Made by a program: the position numbers and the translations under genes. Below, in pieces: positions 8,292 to 16,860 of a DNA stretch of 45,577 bases (the first letter of the stretch is position 1; every line of letters starts with the position of its first letter). The stretch is from JAVKFF01 sp040226215 (GTDB lineage Bacteria > Pseudomonadota > Alphaproteobacteria > DSM-16000 > Inquilinaceae): positions 1 through 45,577 of the forward strand of contig JAVKFF010000234.1 of the NCBI GenBank assembly GCA_040226215.1, written 5' to 3'. Under the pieces are notes generated by a model. That model was not told the origin of the DNA and did not search any database. It was given only the letters and a program-made list of their open reading frames with translations.

Positions 8292-8948
8292 ATGACTGAC
8301 AGTCTTGCCTCCGGGGGTTGGGGATCGTCCGACGATCCCCCCTCCGGCGGGCGACCGATGGACAACGAGGATTTCGTCTTGGATGCGCTCGAACTACTGC
8401 TCACACGTGAATCGGCCCTGAAGCTGGTCGAGCCGGCGCCCGGGCGCGTCGCGCTCGAAGGCATCCTTTCCAGCGCCGTCCGGGCGCCCGACCATGGACG
8501 GCTGCGGCCTTGGGAGTTTCTCGTCATCGAAGGCGAGGGGCGGGAGGAATTCGGGCGCATCCTTGGCGAGTCGCTCTTGCGCCGACGCCCCGATACGACC
8601 GAGGAGTTGCTCGACGTCGAACGCAAGAAGGCGCTGCGTGCGCCCATGATCATCGTCGTCGCGGCGACGATCAAGGAAGACACCAAGATCCCGCATGTCG
8701 AGCAGTTGCTGTCGGCCGGCGCGGCCGCTCAGAACATCATGCTGGCGGTGCAGGCCTTCGGCTTCGCGGCAATGTGGAAGACCGGCGATGCGGCCTATGA
8801 CCCGCAGGTGAAAGAGGAGCTGGGGTTGCAGCCGACGGACGAGATCGTGGGATTCCTCTATGTCGGCACCCGCACCGGTCGCTCCTCGCCTCTGCCCAGG
8901 CCGAAAGCCGAGGAGCATGCGCGCCGCTGGCCGTCTCAGCCGGCGTGA
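8292..8948 (+). CDS. Nitroreductase-family flavoprotein (YdjA-like)
   Basis: The 218-residue product matches the compact YdjA-type nitroreductases: ALELLLTRESALKLVEPAP, then AVRAPDHGRLRPWEFLVIEG (FMN site), then SAGAAAQNIMLAVQAFGFAAMWKTG, and IVGFLYVGT near the end. Such enzymes use FMN and NAD(P)H to reduce nitroaromatics, enones or quinones. The start is uncertain. ATG 8292 has a good GGAGGG nine bases upstream, but its first 22 residues are Gly/Ser/Pro-rich and are encoded by a perfect palindrome. ATG 8358 (MDNEDFVL) would give the family's usual length of about 195. It lies between the amidohydrolase and a membrane protein, all in one direction. The substrate is unknown. Confidence 0.85.
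   Translation: MTDSLASGGWGSSDDPPSGGRPMDNEDFVLDALELLLTRESALKLVEPAPGRVALEGILSSAVRAPDHGRLRPWEFLVIEGEGREEFGRILGESLLRRRPDTTEELLDVERKKALRAPMIIVVAATIKEDTKIPHVEQLLSAGAAAQNIMLAVQAFGFAAMWKTGDAAYDPQVKEELGLQPTDEIVGFLYVGTRTGRSSPLPRPKAEEHARRWPSQPA
8320..8340. repeat. 21-bp perfect palindrome near the nitroreductase start
   Basis: Arms GGGGATCGTC and GACGATCCCC flank a single C, and CCTCCGG occurs on both sides (8309 and 8341). In RNA this is a very stable hairpin just after the ATG at 8292 or just before the alternative ATG at 8358. It could be a translational control element or a protein-binding site. Confidence 0.6.
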
Positions 8949-9061
8949 TGGCACTGACTTCGCAGGAATGGCGCAGCGGTGTGCGATGATCGGCGAAACC
9001 GCACGGATCATCGAAATAAAGGCTGCCGAGCGGCCCGGTACGCCCATGGGTGGCCCTTGCA

Positions 9062-10144
9062 ATGACACTCGCGGATCATTTGGCCCGGCTTCGCCTGCTG
9101 GTGACGGCACTTGTTCTCGGATCCGCTGGCGGGTGGGTGGCGGCCATGCTCGCCCTGCCTCTGCCCTGGATGCTGGGTTCCGTGATCGTCACCACGACGG
9201 CATCGCTGGCCGGAGTGCAACTCGGCGTGCCGCGAAAGCTGCGCATGAGCATGAGCATCGTTCTGGGCATCCTGCTTGGAAGCACCTTCCGGCCGGAGAT
9301 GATCCAGGATGTCGGCAACTGGTTCATCACGCTGGGCGGTGCCGCGCTCTATGCCATCACGGCGATGGTTCTGTGCGTGCTGACGCTCCGGCGTATCGGC
9401 CGGTACGATTACGTTACGACGTTCTTCTCCGCGAGCCCTGGCAGCCATGCCGCGATGACCATGATGGGGCACGCCTATGGCGCGGACGAGCGGGTCATCG
9501 CGCTCAGTCACTCCGTTCGAACCGTGCTCGTGGTCGTCTCGATACCGCTGATGTTCCAGTTGTTCGAGCTCTACGATGCATCGTCCGTCGATCGCACGGG
9601 CGATCATGGCAGGATGGAATGGCAAGATGCGCTGATCCTTTGCGCCTGCGCGCTCGGGGTCTTTCCGGCCAGATGGATGCGATTGAAGGCGGAATACCTT
9701 CTCGGGCCACTGATGATCAGCGCGCTCGTGCATCTTCTTGGCTTCACCGATGCACGGCCGCCTGGCCTGGTGATCGCCGGCGCCCAGATCGTTATCGGGG
9801 CGTTCGTCGGTGCCCGCTTCGTCGGCGTCGACCTGAGACGGATCTGGCGCATTCCCGCCATCGGGCTGATCCTTGGCGCTCAGATGATCTGCATCTCCTT
9901 CCTGTTCGCCCTGGTGCTGTTCCAGATCACCGACGTGCCGTTCCCGGTACTCATACTCGCGCTGATGCCGGGGGGGCTCTCGGAAATGTCGATGATCGCC
10001 ATCGCCATGCAGCTGGAGCCGGCATTCGTCGCGTTCCACCATGTCGTTCGACTGATGGTCATCGTCATTCTCGCGCCGATCGCGTTCGGGATTTATCAGC
10101 GACGCGCCGCACCTGCACCCGCAGACGACCGGAGCGCGGAATGA
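9062..10144 (+). CDS. AbrB-family (PF05145) integral membrane protein
   Basis: This roughly 360-residue, very hydrophobic protein has about ten membrane segments in two similar halves: the first carries LPLPWMLGSVIVTTTASL, the second LGPLMISALVHLLG. Between them is FFSASPGSHAAMTMM and near the end LMPGGLSEMSMIA. These repeated 'PGG/G.S.M' stretches define the family that databases label AbrB or 'ammonia monooxygenase'; it is a putative transporter, not a DNA-binding AbrB. ATG 9062 is chosen over an in-frame GTG at 9050; neither has a strong ribosome-binding site. Such genes commonly neighbour tripartite tricarboxylate transporters and carboxylate catabolic enzymes, as here. The function is unproven. 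Confidence 0.8.
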   Translation: MTLADHLARLRLLVTALVLGSAGGWVAAMLALPLPWMLGSVIVTTTASLAGVQLGVPRKLRMSMSIVLGILLGSTFRPEMIQDVGNWFITLGGAALYAITAMVLCVLTLRRIGRYDYVTTFFSASPGSHAAMTMMGHAYGADERVIALSHSVRTVLVVVSIPLMFQLFELYDASSVDRTGDHGRMEWQDALILCACALGVFPARWMRLKAEYLLGPLMISALVHLLGFTDARPPGLVIAGAQIVIGAFVGARFVGVDLRRIWRIPAIGLILGAQMICISFLFALVLFQITDVPFPVLILALMPGGLSEMSMIAIAMQLEPAFVAFHHVVRLMVIVILAPIAFGIYQRRAAPAPADDRSAE

Positions 10145-10193
10145 CCGATGCGCCGCCCACCTGTCTCGCGCTACATCCACGGAGAAGGCCGGC

Positions 10194-11366
10194 ATGGATT
10201 TTTCCCTGAGCGATACCGACCGGCGCCTCGTCGAGGGCGTGAGGGAGTTCGCGGCGTCCGAACTCGCCGAGGGGGCGCTGCGGCGGGCGCATTCCGATGA
10301 GTATCCGCGCGACATCGCGCGCCGCCTGGCGGCCGAGGGGCTCTTGGGATTGACCATTCCGGCGGCGGATGGCGGGCAGGGCGGCACGCTGCTGCAGGCC
10401 GTCCTCACCATCGAGGCGATCAGCATGGTCTGCCCGAAAAGCGCCGATGTCGTGCAGGTCGGCAATTTCGGACCGATACGGCTGCTCTCCGCGTTCGGGA
10501 GCGAGGCGCAGAAGCGGCGCTTTCTCGACCCCCTGTTGAAAGGCGAGATCATCTTCACCGTTGCCATGACCGAGCCCGAGGCGGGCTCGGCGGTCACCGA
10601 CCTCCAGACGGCGGCCGTGCCCGATGGCGACGGCATGCGGGTCAGTGGCGAGAAGATCTACACCACGCACGGCCGAGAGGCGGATGTCTTCCTGACCTAT
10701 GTACGCTATGGGCCGGGGGTCGACGGTATCGGCTCGGTCCTGATCGAGCGCGACGACCCGGGCGTCAGCTACTCCGAACCGGAACGCTTTCTGTCGGGCG
10801 AGCGCTGGGTGCGCATGCGTCTGGACGAAGTCCCGGTGCCGGCCGACCGCGTCTTCCTGCGGGAGGGCGGGTTCCGCAAGCAGATCGACGGTTTCAATGT
10901 CGAGCGGCTGGGCAACGCCGCCCGTGCCCTGGGTCTGGGTCGCTGCAGTCTGGCCCTGGCGCGGGAACATGCGCTGAGCCGACGGCAGTTCGGACGCCCG
11001 CTGTGCGAATTCCAGGGACTGCAGTGGGGGTTCGCGGAGCAGGAGGTGGCGCTGCAGGCGGCACAACTCCTGCTCTATCGCGCGGCGGCCAACGCCGATC
11101 TCGGCTTTCCGTCGGCGACCGAGACCGCGATCGCCAAGATCCAGTGCAACGTCGCCGGCTTCGCGGCCGCGGATTTCGCCATGCAGGTGATGGGAGCGGC
11201 GGGATACAGCGAAAGCTCGCTGGTCGAGTTCTGCTTCAGGCGCACGCGCGGCTGGAAGATCGCCGGCGGCTCGCTGGAGATGATGAAGAACCGCGTGGCC
11301 GAGGCGATCTTCGAGCGCCGCTTCTCGCAGCGCCCGGCCAGGCCTTCGAGGTCTGCTTCGTCATGA
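10194..11366 (+). CDS. Acyl-CoA dehydrogenase family protein
   Basis: The 390-residue flavoprotein has the acyl-CoA dehydrogenase domains in order: a helical N-terminus (about 1-120, with GLLGLTIPAADGGQGG), a middle beta domain with AMTEPEAGSAVTDLQ and the GEKIYTTHG flavin strand, and a C-terminal helical domain with SRRQFGRPLCEFQGLQW and MQVMGAAGYSE. It should oxidise an acyl-CoA to the enoyl-CoA, passing electrons to ETF. The usual catalytic Glu of short/medium-chain enzymes, in the motif yEGT, is replaced here: the segment reads KIAGGSLEMMKNR. A Glu in FNVERLGNA could serve instead, as in isovaleryl- and long-chain enzymes. Its last bases overlap the next gene as ATGA, pointing to co-expression with the acyl-CoA ligase. 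Confidence 0.9.
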   Translation: MDFSLSDTDRRLVEGVREFAASELAEGALRRAHSDEYPRDIARRLAAEGLLGLTIPAADGGQGGTLLQAVLTIEAISMVCPKSADVVQVGNFGPIRLLSAFGSEAQKRRFLDPLLKGEIIFTVAMTEPEAGSAVTDLQTAAVPDGDGMRVSGEKIYTTHGREADVFLTYVRYGPGVDGIGSVLIERDDPGVSYSEPERFLSGERWVRMRLDEVPVPADRVFLREGGFRKQIDGFNVERLGNAARALGLGRCSLALAREHALSRRQFGRPLCEFQGLQWGFAEQEVALQAAQLLLYRAAANADLGFPSATETAIAKIQCNVAGFAAADFAMQVMGAAGYSESSLVEFCFRRTRGWKIAGGSLEMMKNRVAEAIFERRFSQRPARPSRSASS

Positions 11367-13501
11367 ACGCACCGCCGCTGTCCTCGGCGATCTTCTCGCC
11401 GCGCGGTGTCGCGCTCATCGGCGCTTCGGGCGATTCCGGCAAGAGCACGTCCCGGCCGCAACGCTATCTCCGGCGGTTCGGGTTCGAGGGGGCGGTCTAC
11501 CCGGTCAATCCCGGCCGGCCGGAAGTTCTGGGCGAGCGCGCCTACAGGCATCTTTCGGAGATCGACGGTCCCATCGATCACGCCTTCATCATGGTGCCGT
11601 CGGCCGCGGTGGCGGATGCCGTCAGGCAATGCGTCGAGCGGCAGGTTCCGGTCGCCACCGTCTTCAGCGATGGTTTCGCCGACAGCGGAGCGGAGGGCGC
11701 CGCGCTGCAGGCGAAGATCGTGGAGATGGCGCGGGCCGGCGGCGTTCGGCTGCTGGGGCCCAACAGCATGGGCCTTCTCGACCTGAACAGCCGCCTGGCG
11801 CTCACCGTCTCGGCGGTCTTCGACGGGCTCGATGTGCTGCCAGGCGGGATCGGCCTCGTCTCGCAGAGCGGTTCGCTCATCGGCGCTTTGCTCACCCGCG
11901 CCCTGCCGCGCCGCCTCGGCTTCTCGCGCCTGGTCTCCATGGGCAACGAGGCGGATCTCTCGGTGGGCGAGATGATCGACGCACTGGTCGATGATCCGGC
12001 GACAACGACCATCCTGCTCTTCCTAGAGGTGCTGCGCGATGCCGACAGGATCGGCGCCGCCGCCCGGCGCGCCTATGCCAGCGGCAAGCCGGTCGTAGCG
12101 CTGCGGCTCGGGCGTTCGGATGCCGGCCGGCAGCTCGCCGCCTCGCACACCGGCGCCCTGGCGGGTACCGCCATCAACGTTTCGGCCTTTTTCCGGGACC
12201 ACGGGATTATCGAGGTGCAGGTCCTGGAGAGCCTGTTCGAGATCGCGCCGATGCTATCCGGCCGCCGGCCGCCGGCCGGAAGAAGAGTGGCCGTCGTGAC
12301 ACCGACCGGTGGCGGCGCGGCAACGGTTGTCGATCGACTGGGCGAACACGACGTTCAGTTCGCCGCGGCGCCGGCCAGCTTGCAGAACTCCCTCGCCGGG
12401 TTCGGGTTGCGTGCGCCCGATGGACCGATAATCGACCTGACGGTGGCCGGGGTCCGTTCTGATGTTCTGGAATGCGCGGTCGATGCTGTCACGACGCCCG
12501 AGGTGTGTGACCTCGCGGTGGTGGTTGCCGGATCGTCGGCCCGGCACTTTCCCGACGTCGCGGTGCGGCCGATACTTCCGTTCGCCGACCGTCCGACGCC
12601 GATCGCGGTCTTCGTCGTGCCGGAGGCGGAAGAGGCGTTGGCGATCCTGGGCGGGCACGGAATGGCGGGCTTCAGGACGCCGGAGTCCTGCGCGGAGGCG
12701 GTCCGCGCCTATCTGAACTGGCGCCCTCCCCGGGAACGGATTGCGACGCCGCCAGCGTCGGCCGACACCCTGCTGGAAATGCTGTCCGAACCCGCCATCG
12801 ACGAAGCCGGCGGGCTGGCCATCGCGAAGCGGCTCGGGATTCCGGTCGTAGATCATCAGCGCATCGCGGTAGCGTCCGACACTGTCGATCTCCGCTATCC
12901 CCTTGTGGTGAAAATCCTCTCTCCGGACATTCCTCACAAGTCCGAGATCGGCGGCGTTCGTACCGGCATCAAGGACGCAAGGGAACTCGAGAGTGCCGCG
13001 GCGGACATCCTCGCGGTGGTGAGGGAGCGTCGACCCGACGCGAAAGTCGGCGGACTGCTCGTCCAGGAAATGGTCCATGGCCTCGCCGAACTGATCATCG
13101 GATATCGCGACGATCCCGAGGTCGGCCCCATCGCGCTCGTCGGCATGGGCGGAATTGCCGCGGAGGTCTACGCCGATGTCGCCGTGGCGCTGGCGCCCGT
13201 CGATCGGCGGACCGCGCGCGAGATGCTGGATGCGATACGCGGCATGGCGGTGCTTCGCGGATTCCGCGGCAGGCCCGAGGGAGATCTCGACGCCGTCGCC
13301 GATGCGCTGTCGAGGCTGTCACAACTGGCGAACCTGCCCGGTCGCCCGGTTGCCGAGGCCGAGCTCAATCCCGTCATCGTGGGTGCGAAGGGCGACGGGC
13401 TGCACGCGGTCGACGCCCTGATCAGGGTACACCGGCCGCGTTCCTCGCGGGATCGGGCGCATGGCCACTCGGGGAAGGAGGTGCTGCTTTCAGCTCGCTA
13501 G
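11363..13501 (+). CDS. ADP-forming acetate/acyl-CoA ligase family protein
   Basis: This 712-residue protein fuses the two subunits of NDP-forming acyl-CoA synthetases. The N-terminal CoA-binding domain has SPRGVALIGASGDSGK (12-27) and AVYPVNPG. The central ligase domain carries the phosphohistidine in ASHTGALAG (H262) and GLVSQSGSLIGALL. The C-terminal ATP-grasp domain (about 465-690) has PLVVKILSPDIPHKSEIGGV and ELNPVIV. It would activate a carboxylate to its CoA ester with ATP, giving ADP and phosphate. ATG 11363 overlaps the dehydrogenase stop (ATGA); a longer open frame upstream is only the shadow of that gene. Paired with the acyl-CoA dehydrogenase it suggests activation then desaturation of an imported acid. 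Confidence 0.9.
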   Translation: MNAPPLSSAIFSPRGVALIGASGDSGKSTSRPQRYLRRFGFEGAVYPVNPGRPEVLGERAYRHLSEIDGPIDHAFIMVPSAAVADAVRQCVERQVPVATVFSDGFADSGAEGAALQAKIVEMARAGGVRLLGPNSMGLLDLNSRLALTVSAVFDGLDVLPGGIGLVSQSGSLIGALLTRALPRRLGFSRLVSMGNEADLSVGEMIDALVDDPATTTILLFLEVLRDADRIGAAARRAYASGKPVVALRLGRSDAGRQLAASHTGALAGTAINVSAFFRDHGIIEVQVLESLFEIAPMLSGRRPPAGRRVAVVTPTGGGAATVVDRLGEHDVQFAAAPASLQNSLAGFGLRAPDGPIIDLTVAGVRSDVLECAVDAVTTPEVCDLAVVVAGSSARHFPDVAVRPILPFADRPTPIAVFVVPEAEEALAILGGHGMAGFRTPESCAEAVRAYLNWRPPRERIATPPASADTLLEMLSEPAIDEAGGLAIAKRLGIPVVDHQRIAVASDTVDLRYPLVVKILSPDIPHKSEIGGVRTGIKDARELESAAADILAVVRERRPDAKVGGLLVQEMVHGLAELIIGYRDDPEVGPIALVGMGGIAAEVYADVAVALAPVDRRTAREMLDAIRGMAVLRGFRGRPEGDLDAVADALSRLSQLANLPGRPVAEAELNPVIVGAKGDGLHAVDALIRVHRPRSSRDRAHGHSGKEVLLSAR

Positions 13502-13843
13502 TGACGACGAATAGACGAGGTCGAAAATGGGTCGCCGGCGGCAGCGCCGGAGGGTCGGCCCGAAGGCAGGGTGAAGCCAAGCCCGACCGGCCGGCCAGGA
13601 ACTTCCGAAGAACAATCAAGCCCGCAGCGCGACTGCGCTGAAGAGGTGAAAGAGGAGGGGAAATTGGAGAGAAGTGGCGAGTCCGCCGACACCAGGAATC
13701 CGTTCACCGTCCGGCCGCTTGACCGCGACCGGCTTCGCCTTGTCGTGGGGAGGGCGCTTATCGATGTGCGGCGATCGTTTCCGCTGATGTCCGAGAGTCG
13801 CCACCCTCGCGTCGCCGCCTCGCGTCCTGTGGCGGGCTAGACG
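13502..13843 (+). other. 342-nt gap before the permease; possible small ORF
   Basis: No recognised gene. A frame ending at 13840, three bases before the permease start, could begin at TTG 13664 after AGGAGGGG, giving a 59-residue Arg-rich peptide, or at ATG 13571. No family match is visible and it lacks the membrane helices of a TctB. It may be a leader region. Confidence 0.3.
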
Positions 13844-15811
13844 ATGGAAGCGCTGTTCGATGCTCTCCTCAACCTGTTGGATCCGACTCACTTCCTCTTT
13901 CTGTTCGGCGGCACCGTCCTCGGCTTGATCGTCGGCGTGCTGCCGGGATTGGGCGGATCGGCGGGGCTGGCACTGCTCATCCCCTTCGTGTTCGGCATGG
14001 AGCCGAGCTACGCCCTCGCCATGATGATCGGTCTGCTGGCGCCGACCACGACGTCGGATACGTTTCCGGCGGTACTGATGGGCATACCCGGCACATCGGG
14101 ATCACAGGCGACGGTGATGGACGGTTTCCCCCTGGCGAAGAAAGGGGAGGGCGCGCGGGCGCTGGCAGCCGCCTTCACTGCCTCGCTGTTCGGCGGACTC
14201 TTCGGCGCGGTCGTACTCACCGGCGCGGTCTTCGTCGCCGTGCCCATCATTCTCTCGATCGGCTTCGGCGAGCAGCTTCTGCTCGTCATCCTCGGTCTGA
14301 CGATGATCGGCTTGCTTACCGGCCGCAATCCGATCAAGGGTCTTGCGTCGTGCGGCATCGGACTGATGATCGGCGTCATCGGTGCCGCGCCGGCGACCGG
14401 CGACGGCCGCATCACGTTCGGGCAGAATTATCTCTATGACGGCATTCCGATCGTCATCATGGGGCTGGGCATGTTCGCCATGCCCGAGATCATCGATCTG
14501 CTGAGGCGCCACAGTAAGATCGCCGAAACGCAGAAAATGGGCAGCGGCTGGTATCGCGGGTTCAAGGACGCGATGCGCAACAAGTGGCTGATGGTTCGCT
14601 GTTCGAGCATCGGCTGCATCATCGGCGCCCTTCCGGGACTTGGCGGCTCCGTAGTCGACTGGATCGCCTATGGCCATGTGATCCAGACCTCGCGCAAGCG
14701 CGATCAGTTCGGCGAAGGCGACATTCGAGGCGTGATCGCGCCGGAATCTGCGAACAACGCCAAAGAGGGCGGCGCCCTCATCCCGACCCTGCTGTTCGGC
14801 ATTCCGGGATCGGGTTCAATGGCCATCCTGCTCGGTGGCTTCGTGACGGTCGGCGTTCAGCCTGGCGTCTCCATGGTCACCACCGATCTCGACCTGACCT
14901 ACACCATGATCTGGTCGTTGGCGCTGGCAAACGTGATCGGGGCGGGGATCTGTCTGGCGCTTGCCGGGCCGATCAGTCAGTTGACGCGCGTACCATACGT
15001 GCTTCTCGGACCGGTAATGCTGGTCTTGATCTTCTTCGCGGCCTTCCAGGCGACGAGGGATTGGGGCGACCTGCTGGCCTTGCTCGCGGTCGGCACTCTC
15101 GGCTGCTACATGAAGCGCTTCGGTTGGTCGCGACCGGCCCTGCTGATCGGCTTTTTCCTGGCGATGCGTATCGAGCAGAGCACTTACCGGGCGATCCAGG
15201 TCTACGGCCTCAGCTTCTTCGAGCGACCGCAGGCGCTGGTCATTCTTGCCCTGCTGCTCATCTCGCTTGTCGCCGCGATCATGTTCAAGCCGTCAAAACT
15301 TCGCGGCGACGATCTCGCGCGTTTCCATTCGTCCAGGACTTGGCCGCCTCAGGTCGCGATGACACTTATCTTCATCGCCTTCGCGGTGGTCGTTTTCCTG
15401 GATGGGCTGGGTCAGCGCTACCTCGCCATGATCTTTCCGATCGCCATTTCAATCATCACGGTCCTGCTGCTGCTTCCCGTTCTGTTGCAGCAGCTGCTCT
15501 TGAGGCATCCTCACACGGCCTTCGCGGACATGGATGCCGGGCACGCCGCCGATGCCCGCTCCATACCCCACTACCTACTCTGGATCCTTGGCCTTTTGGG
15601 ATCGATCGCGGTCCTCGGCTTTCCCATCGGCATGACGGCGTTCATTCTCGCCTTCACCACGGTGAAAGGCGGGGTTCATCTGATCCGGAACGGGGCGATC
15701 ACCGCCGCGGCATTTCTCGCATTGAGTGGATTGTCGGCAGCACTCACGCTTCGCTATCCGCCAGGCTTGTTGCAGCGCGTCGTCGAAATGCCGTGGTGGC
15801 TCGGAGGCTGA
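13844..15811 (+). CDS. TctA permease with fused TctB-like C-terminus
   Basis: At 655 residues this is about 150 longer than ordinary TctA permeases (about 500). Residues 1-500 are TctA: the first family repeat GVLPGLGGSAGLALLIPF and the second ALPGLGGSVVDWIAYGH, plus TFPAVLMGIPGTSGSQATVMDG. From about residue 505 to the end there are roughly four more membrane helices, arranged as a helix pair, a soluble loop and another helix pair (WILGLLGSIAVLGFPIGMTA), as in the small subunit TctB. A single-chain TctA-TctB fusion explains the absence of a separate tctB gene here. The binding protein at 4828 is the likely partner. It should import a carboxylate driven by the ion gradient. No strong ribosome-binding site precedes ATG 13844. 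Confidence 0.88.
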   Translation: MEALFDALLNLLDPTHFLFLFGGTVLGLIVGVLPGLGGSAGLALLIPFVFGMEPSYALAMMIGLLAPTTTSDTFPAVLMGIPGTSGSQATVMDGFPLAKKGEGARALAAAFTASLFGGLFGAVVLTGAVFVAVPIILSIGFGEQLLLVILGLTMIGLLTGRNPIKGLASCGIGLMIGVIGAAPATGDGRITFGQNYLYDGIPIVIMGLGMFAMPEIIDLLRRHSKIAETQKMGSGWYRGFKDAMRNKWLMVRCSSIGCIIGALPGLGGSVVDWIAYGHVIQTSRKRDQFGEGDIRGVIAPESANNAKEGGALIPTLLFGIPGSGSMAILLGGFVTVGVQPGVSMVTTDLDLTYTMIWSLALANVIGAGICLALAGPISQLTRVPYVLLGPVMLVLIFFAAFQATRDWGDLLALLAVGTLGCYMKRFGWSRPALLIGFFLAMRIEQSTYRAIQVYGLSFFERPQALVILALLLISLVAAIMFKPSKLRGDDLARFHSSRTWPPQVAMTLIFIAFAVVVFLDGLGQRYLAMIFPIAISIITVLLLLPVLLQQLLLRHPHTAFADMDAGHAADARSIPHYLLWILGLLGSIAVLGFPIGMTAFILAFTTVKGGVHLIRNGAITAAAFLALSGLSAALTLRYPPGLLQRVVEMPWWLGG

Positions 15812-15821
15812 GGGCGGAACA

Positions 15822-16805
15822 ATGGTGGCGAACCAGCATACAGAGCGTCCACGACAGGTCGCGATACTCGACGACTACCAGAAGGTCGCCCTGTCGACCG
15901 CCGACTGGTCCGGCGTCATGCAGCAGGCCGACATCACGGTGTTCAGCGACCATCTCGAGGAGCGGGACCGTCTCGCAGAACGGCTCCTGCCGTTCGAGAT
16001 CGTGGTGCTGATGCGCGAGCGGACGCCCTTCCCGAGGGAGCTGATCGAACGCCTGCCGAACCTGCGCTGCATCGTCACGGCGGGCATGCGCAATCGATCG
16101 ATCGATCTCGCCGCGGCGGCCGAGCGTGGCATCGTGGTCAGCGGGACGGAGAATGTCGGGCTGACCACGGTCGAGCATACCTGGGCCCTGATCCTCGCCC
16201 TGGCGCGAAATATTCCGGTCGAGGATCGCGGCGTGCGCGAGGGGGCTTGGCAGCTGACGGTCGGGCGGTCGCTCGCCGGGCGGACGCTGGGCGTTATCGG
16301 CCTCGGCAAGATCGGCGCCCGGGTCGCCGGGGTGGCGAAAGCCCTGGACATGGAGGTGATCGCCTGGAGCCAGAACCTGACCGAGGAGCGATGTCGCGAG
16401 GTGGGCGTTCGCCGGGTGGCGTTCGGGGATTTGCTCCGGACGGCGGACGTCCTCACGATCCACCTTGTGCTGAGCGACCGGTCGCGCGGCCTGATCGGTC
16501 GGGACCAACTATCGATGATGAAACAATCGGCATTGCTCGTGAACACCTCACGCGCGCCGATCGTCGACCAGGCCGCCCTGCGGGAGGCGCTCGAGCAGGG
16601 ACGCATCGCCGGCGCGGCCATCGACGTCTTCGACCGCGAGCCGCTCCCAGTGGACGACCCGATGCGCCAATTGCCCAATACGGTGCTGACGCCCCATATT
16701 GGCTATGTGACCGATCGCAATTATGAGGTGTTCTACGGTCAGAGCGTGGAAGCCGTCATGGCCTATCTGGACGGAAAGCCGATCCGCCGACTGGAGCCGG
16801 TGTGA
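15822..16805 (+). CDS. D-isomer-specific 2-hydroxyacid dehydrogenase
   Basis: This 327-residue NAD(P)-dependent enzyme has the substrate-binding N-terminal domain (QVAILDDYQ start) and the Rossmann domain with GVIGLGKIGARVAG. The catalytic triad of the family is visible: Arg in LVNTSRAPIVDQ, Glu in DVFDREPLP and His in LTPHIGYVTD. After the second strand it reads IAWSQNLT rather than an Asp-ending strand, which in this family hints at NADPH or mixed cofactor use. ATG 15822 follows GAGGGCGG and lies 10 nt past the permease stop, so it is in the same operon. It would interconvert a 2-oxo and a 2-hydroxy acid, fitting with the lyase-family enzyme at 6082. The substrate is unassigned. Confidence 0.9.
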   Translation: MVANQHTERPRQVAILDDYQKVALSTADWSGVMQQADITVFSDHLEERDRLAERLLPFEIVVLMRERTPFPRELIERLPNLRCIVTAGMRNRSIDLAAAAERGIVVSGTENVGLTTVEHTWALILALARNIPVEDRGVREGAWQLTVGRSLAGRTLGVIGLGKIGARVAGVAKALDMEVIAWSQNLTEERCREVGVRRVAFGDLLRTADVLTIHLVLSDRSRGLIGRDQLSMMKQSALLVNTSRAPIVDQAALREALEQGRIAGAAIDVFDREPLPVDDPMRQLPNTVLTPHIGYVTDRNYEVFYGQSVEAVMAYLDGKPIRRLEPV

Positions 16806-16860
16806 TGGGTGACTTCACGCCGCGCATCCCGCGCCGCGCAACCCGGTTCTGAACACGGCG

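Noticed and set aside
11003..11362. 120-residue N-terminal extension of the acyl-CoA ligase
   Set aside because: It overlaps the acyl-CoA dehydrogenase in another frame and has no homology; ATG 11363 in an ATGA overlap is the natural start.
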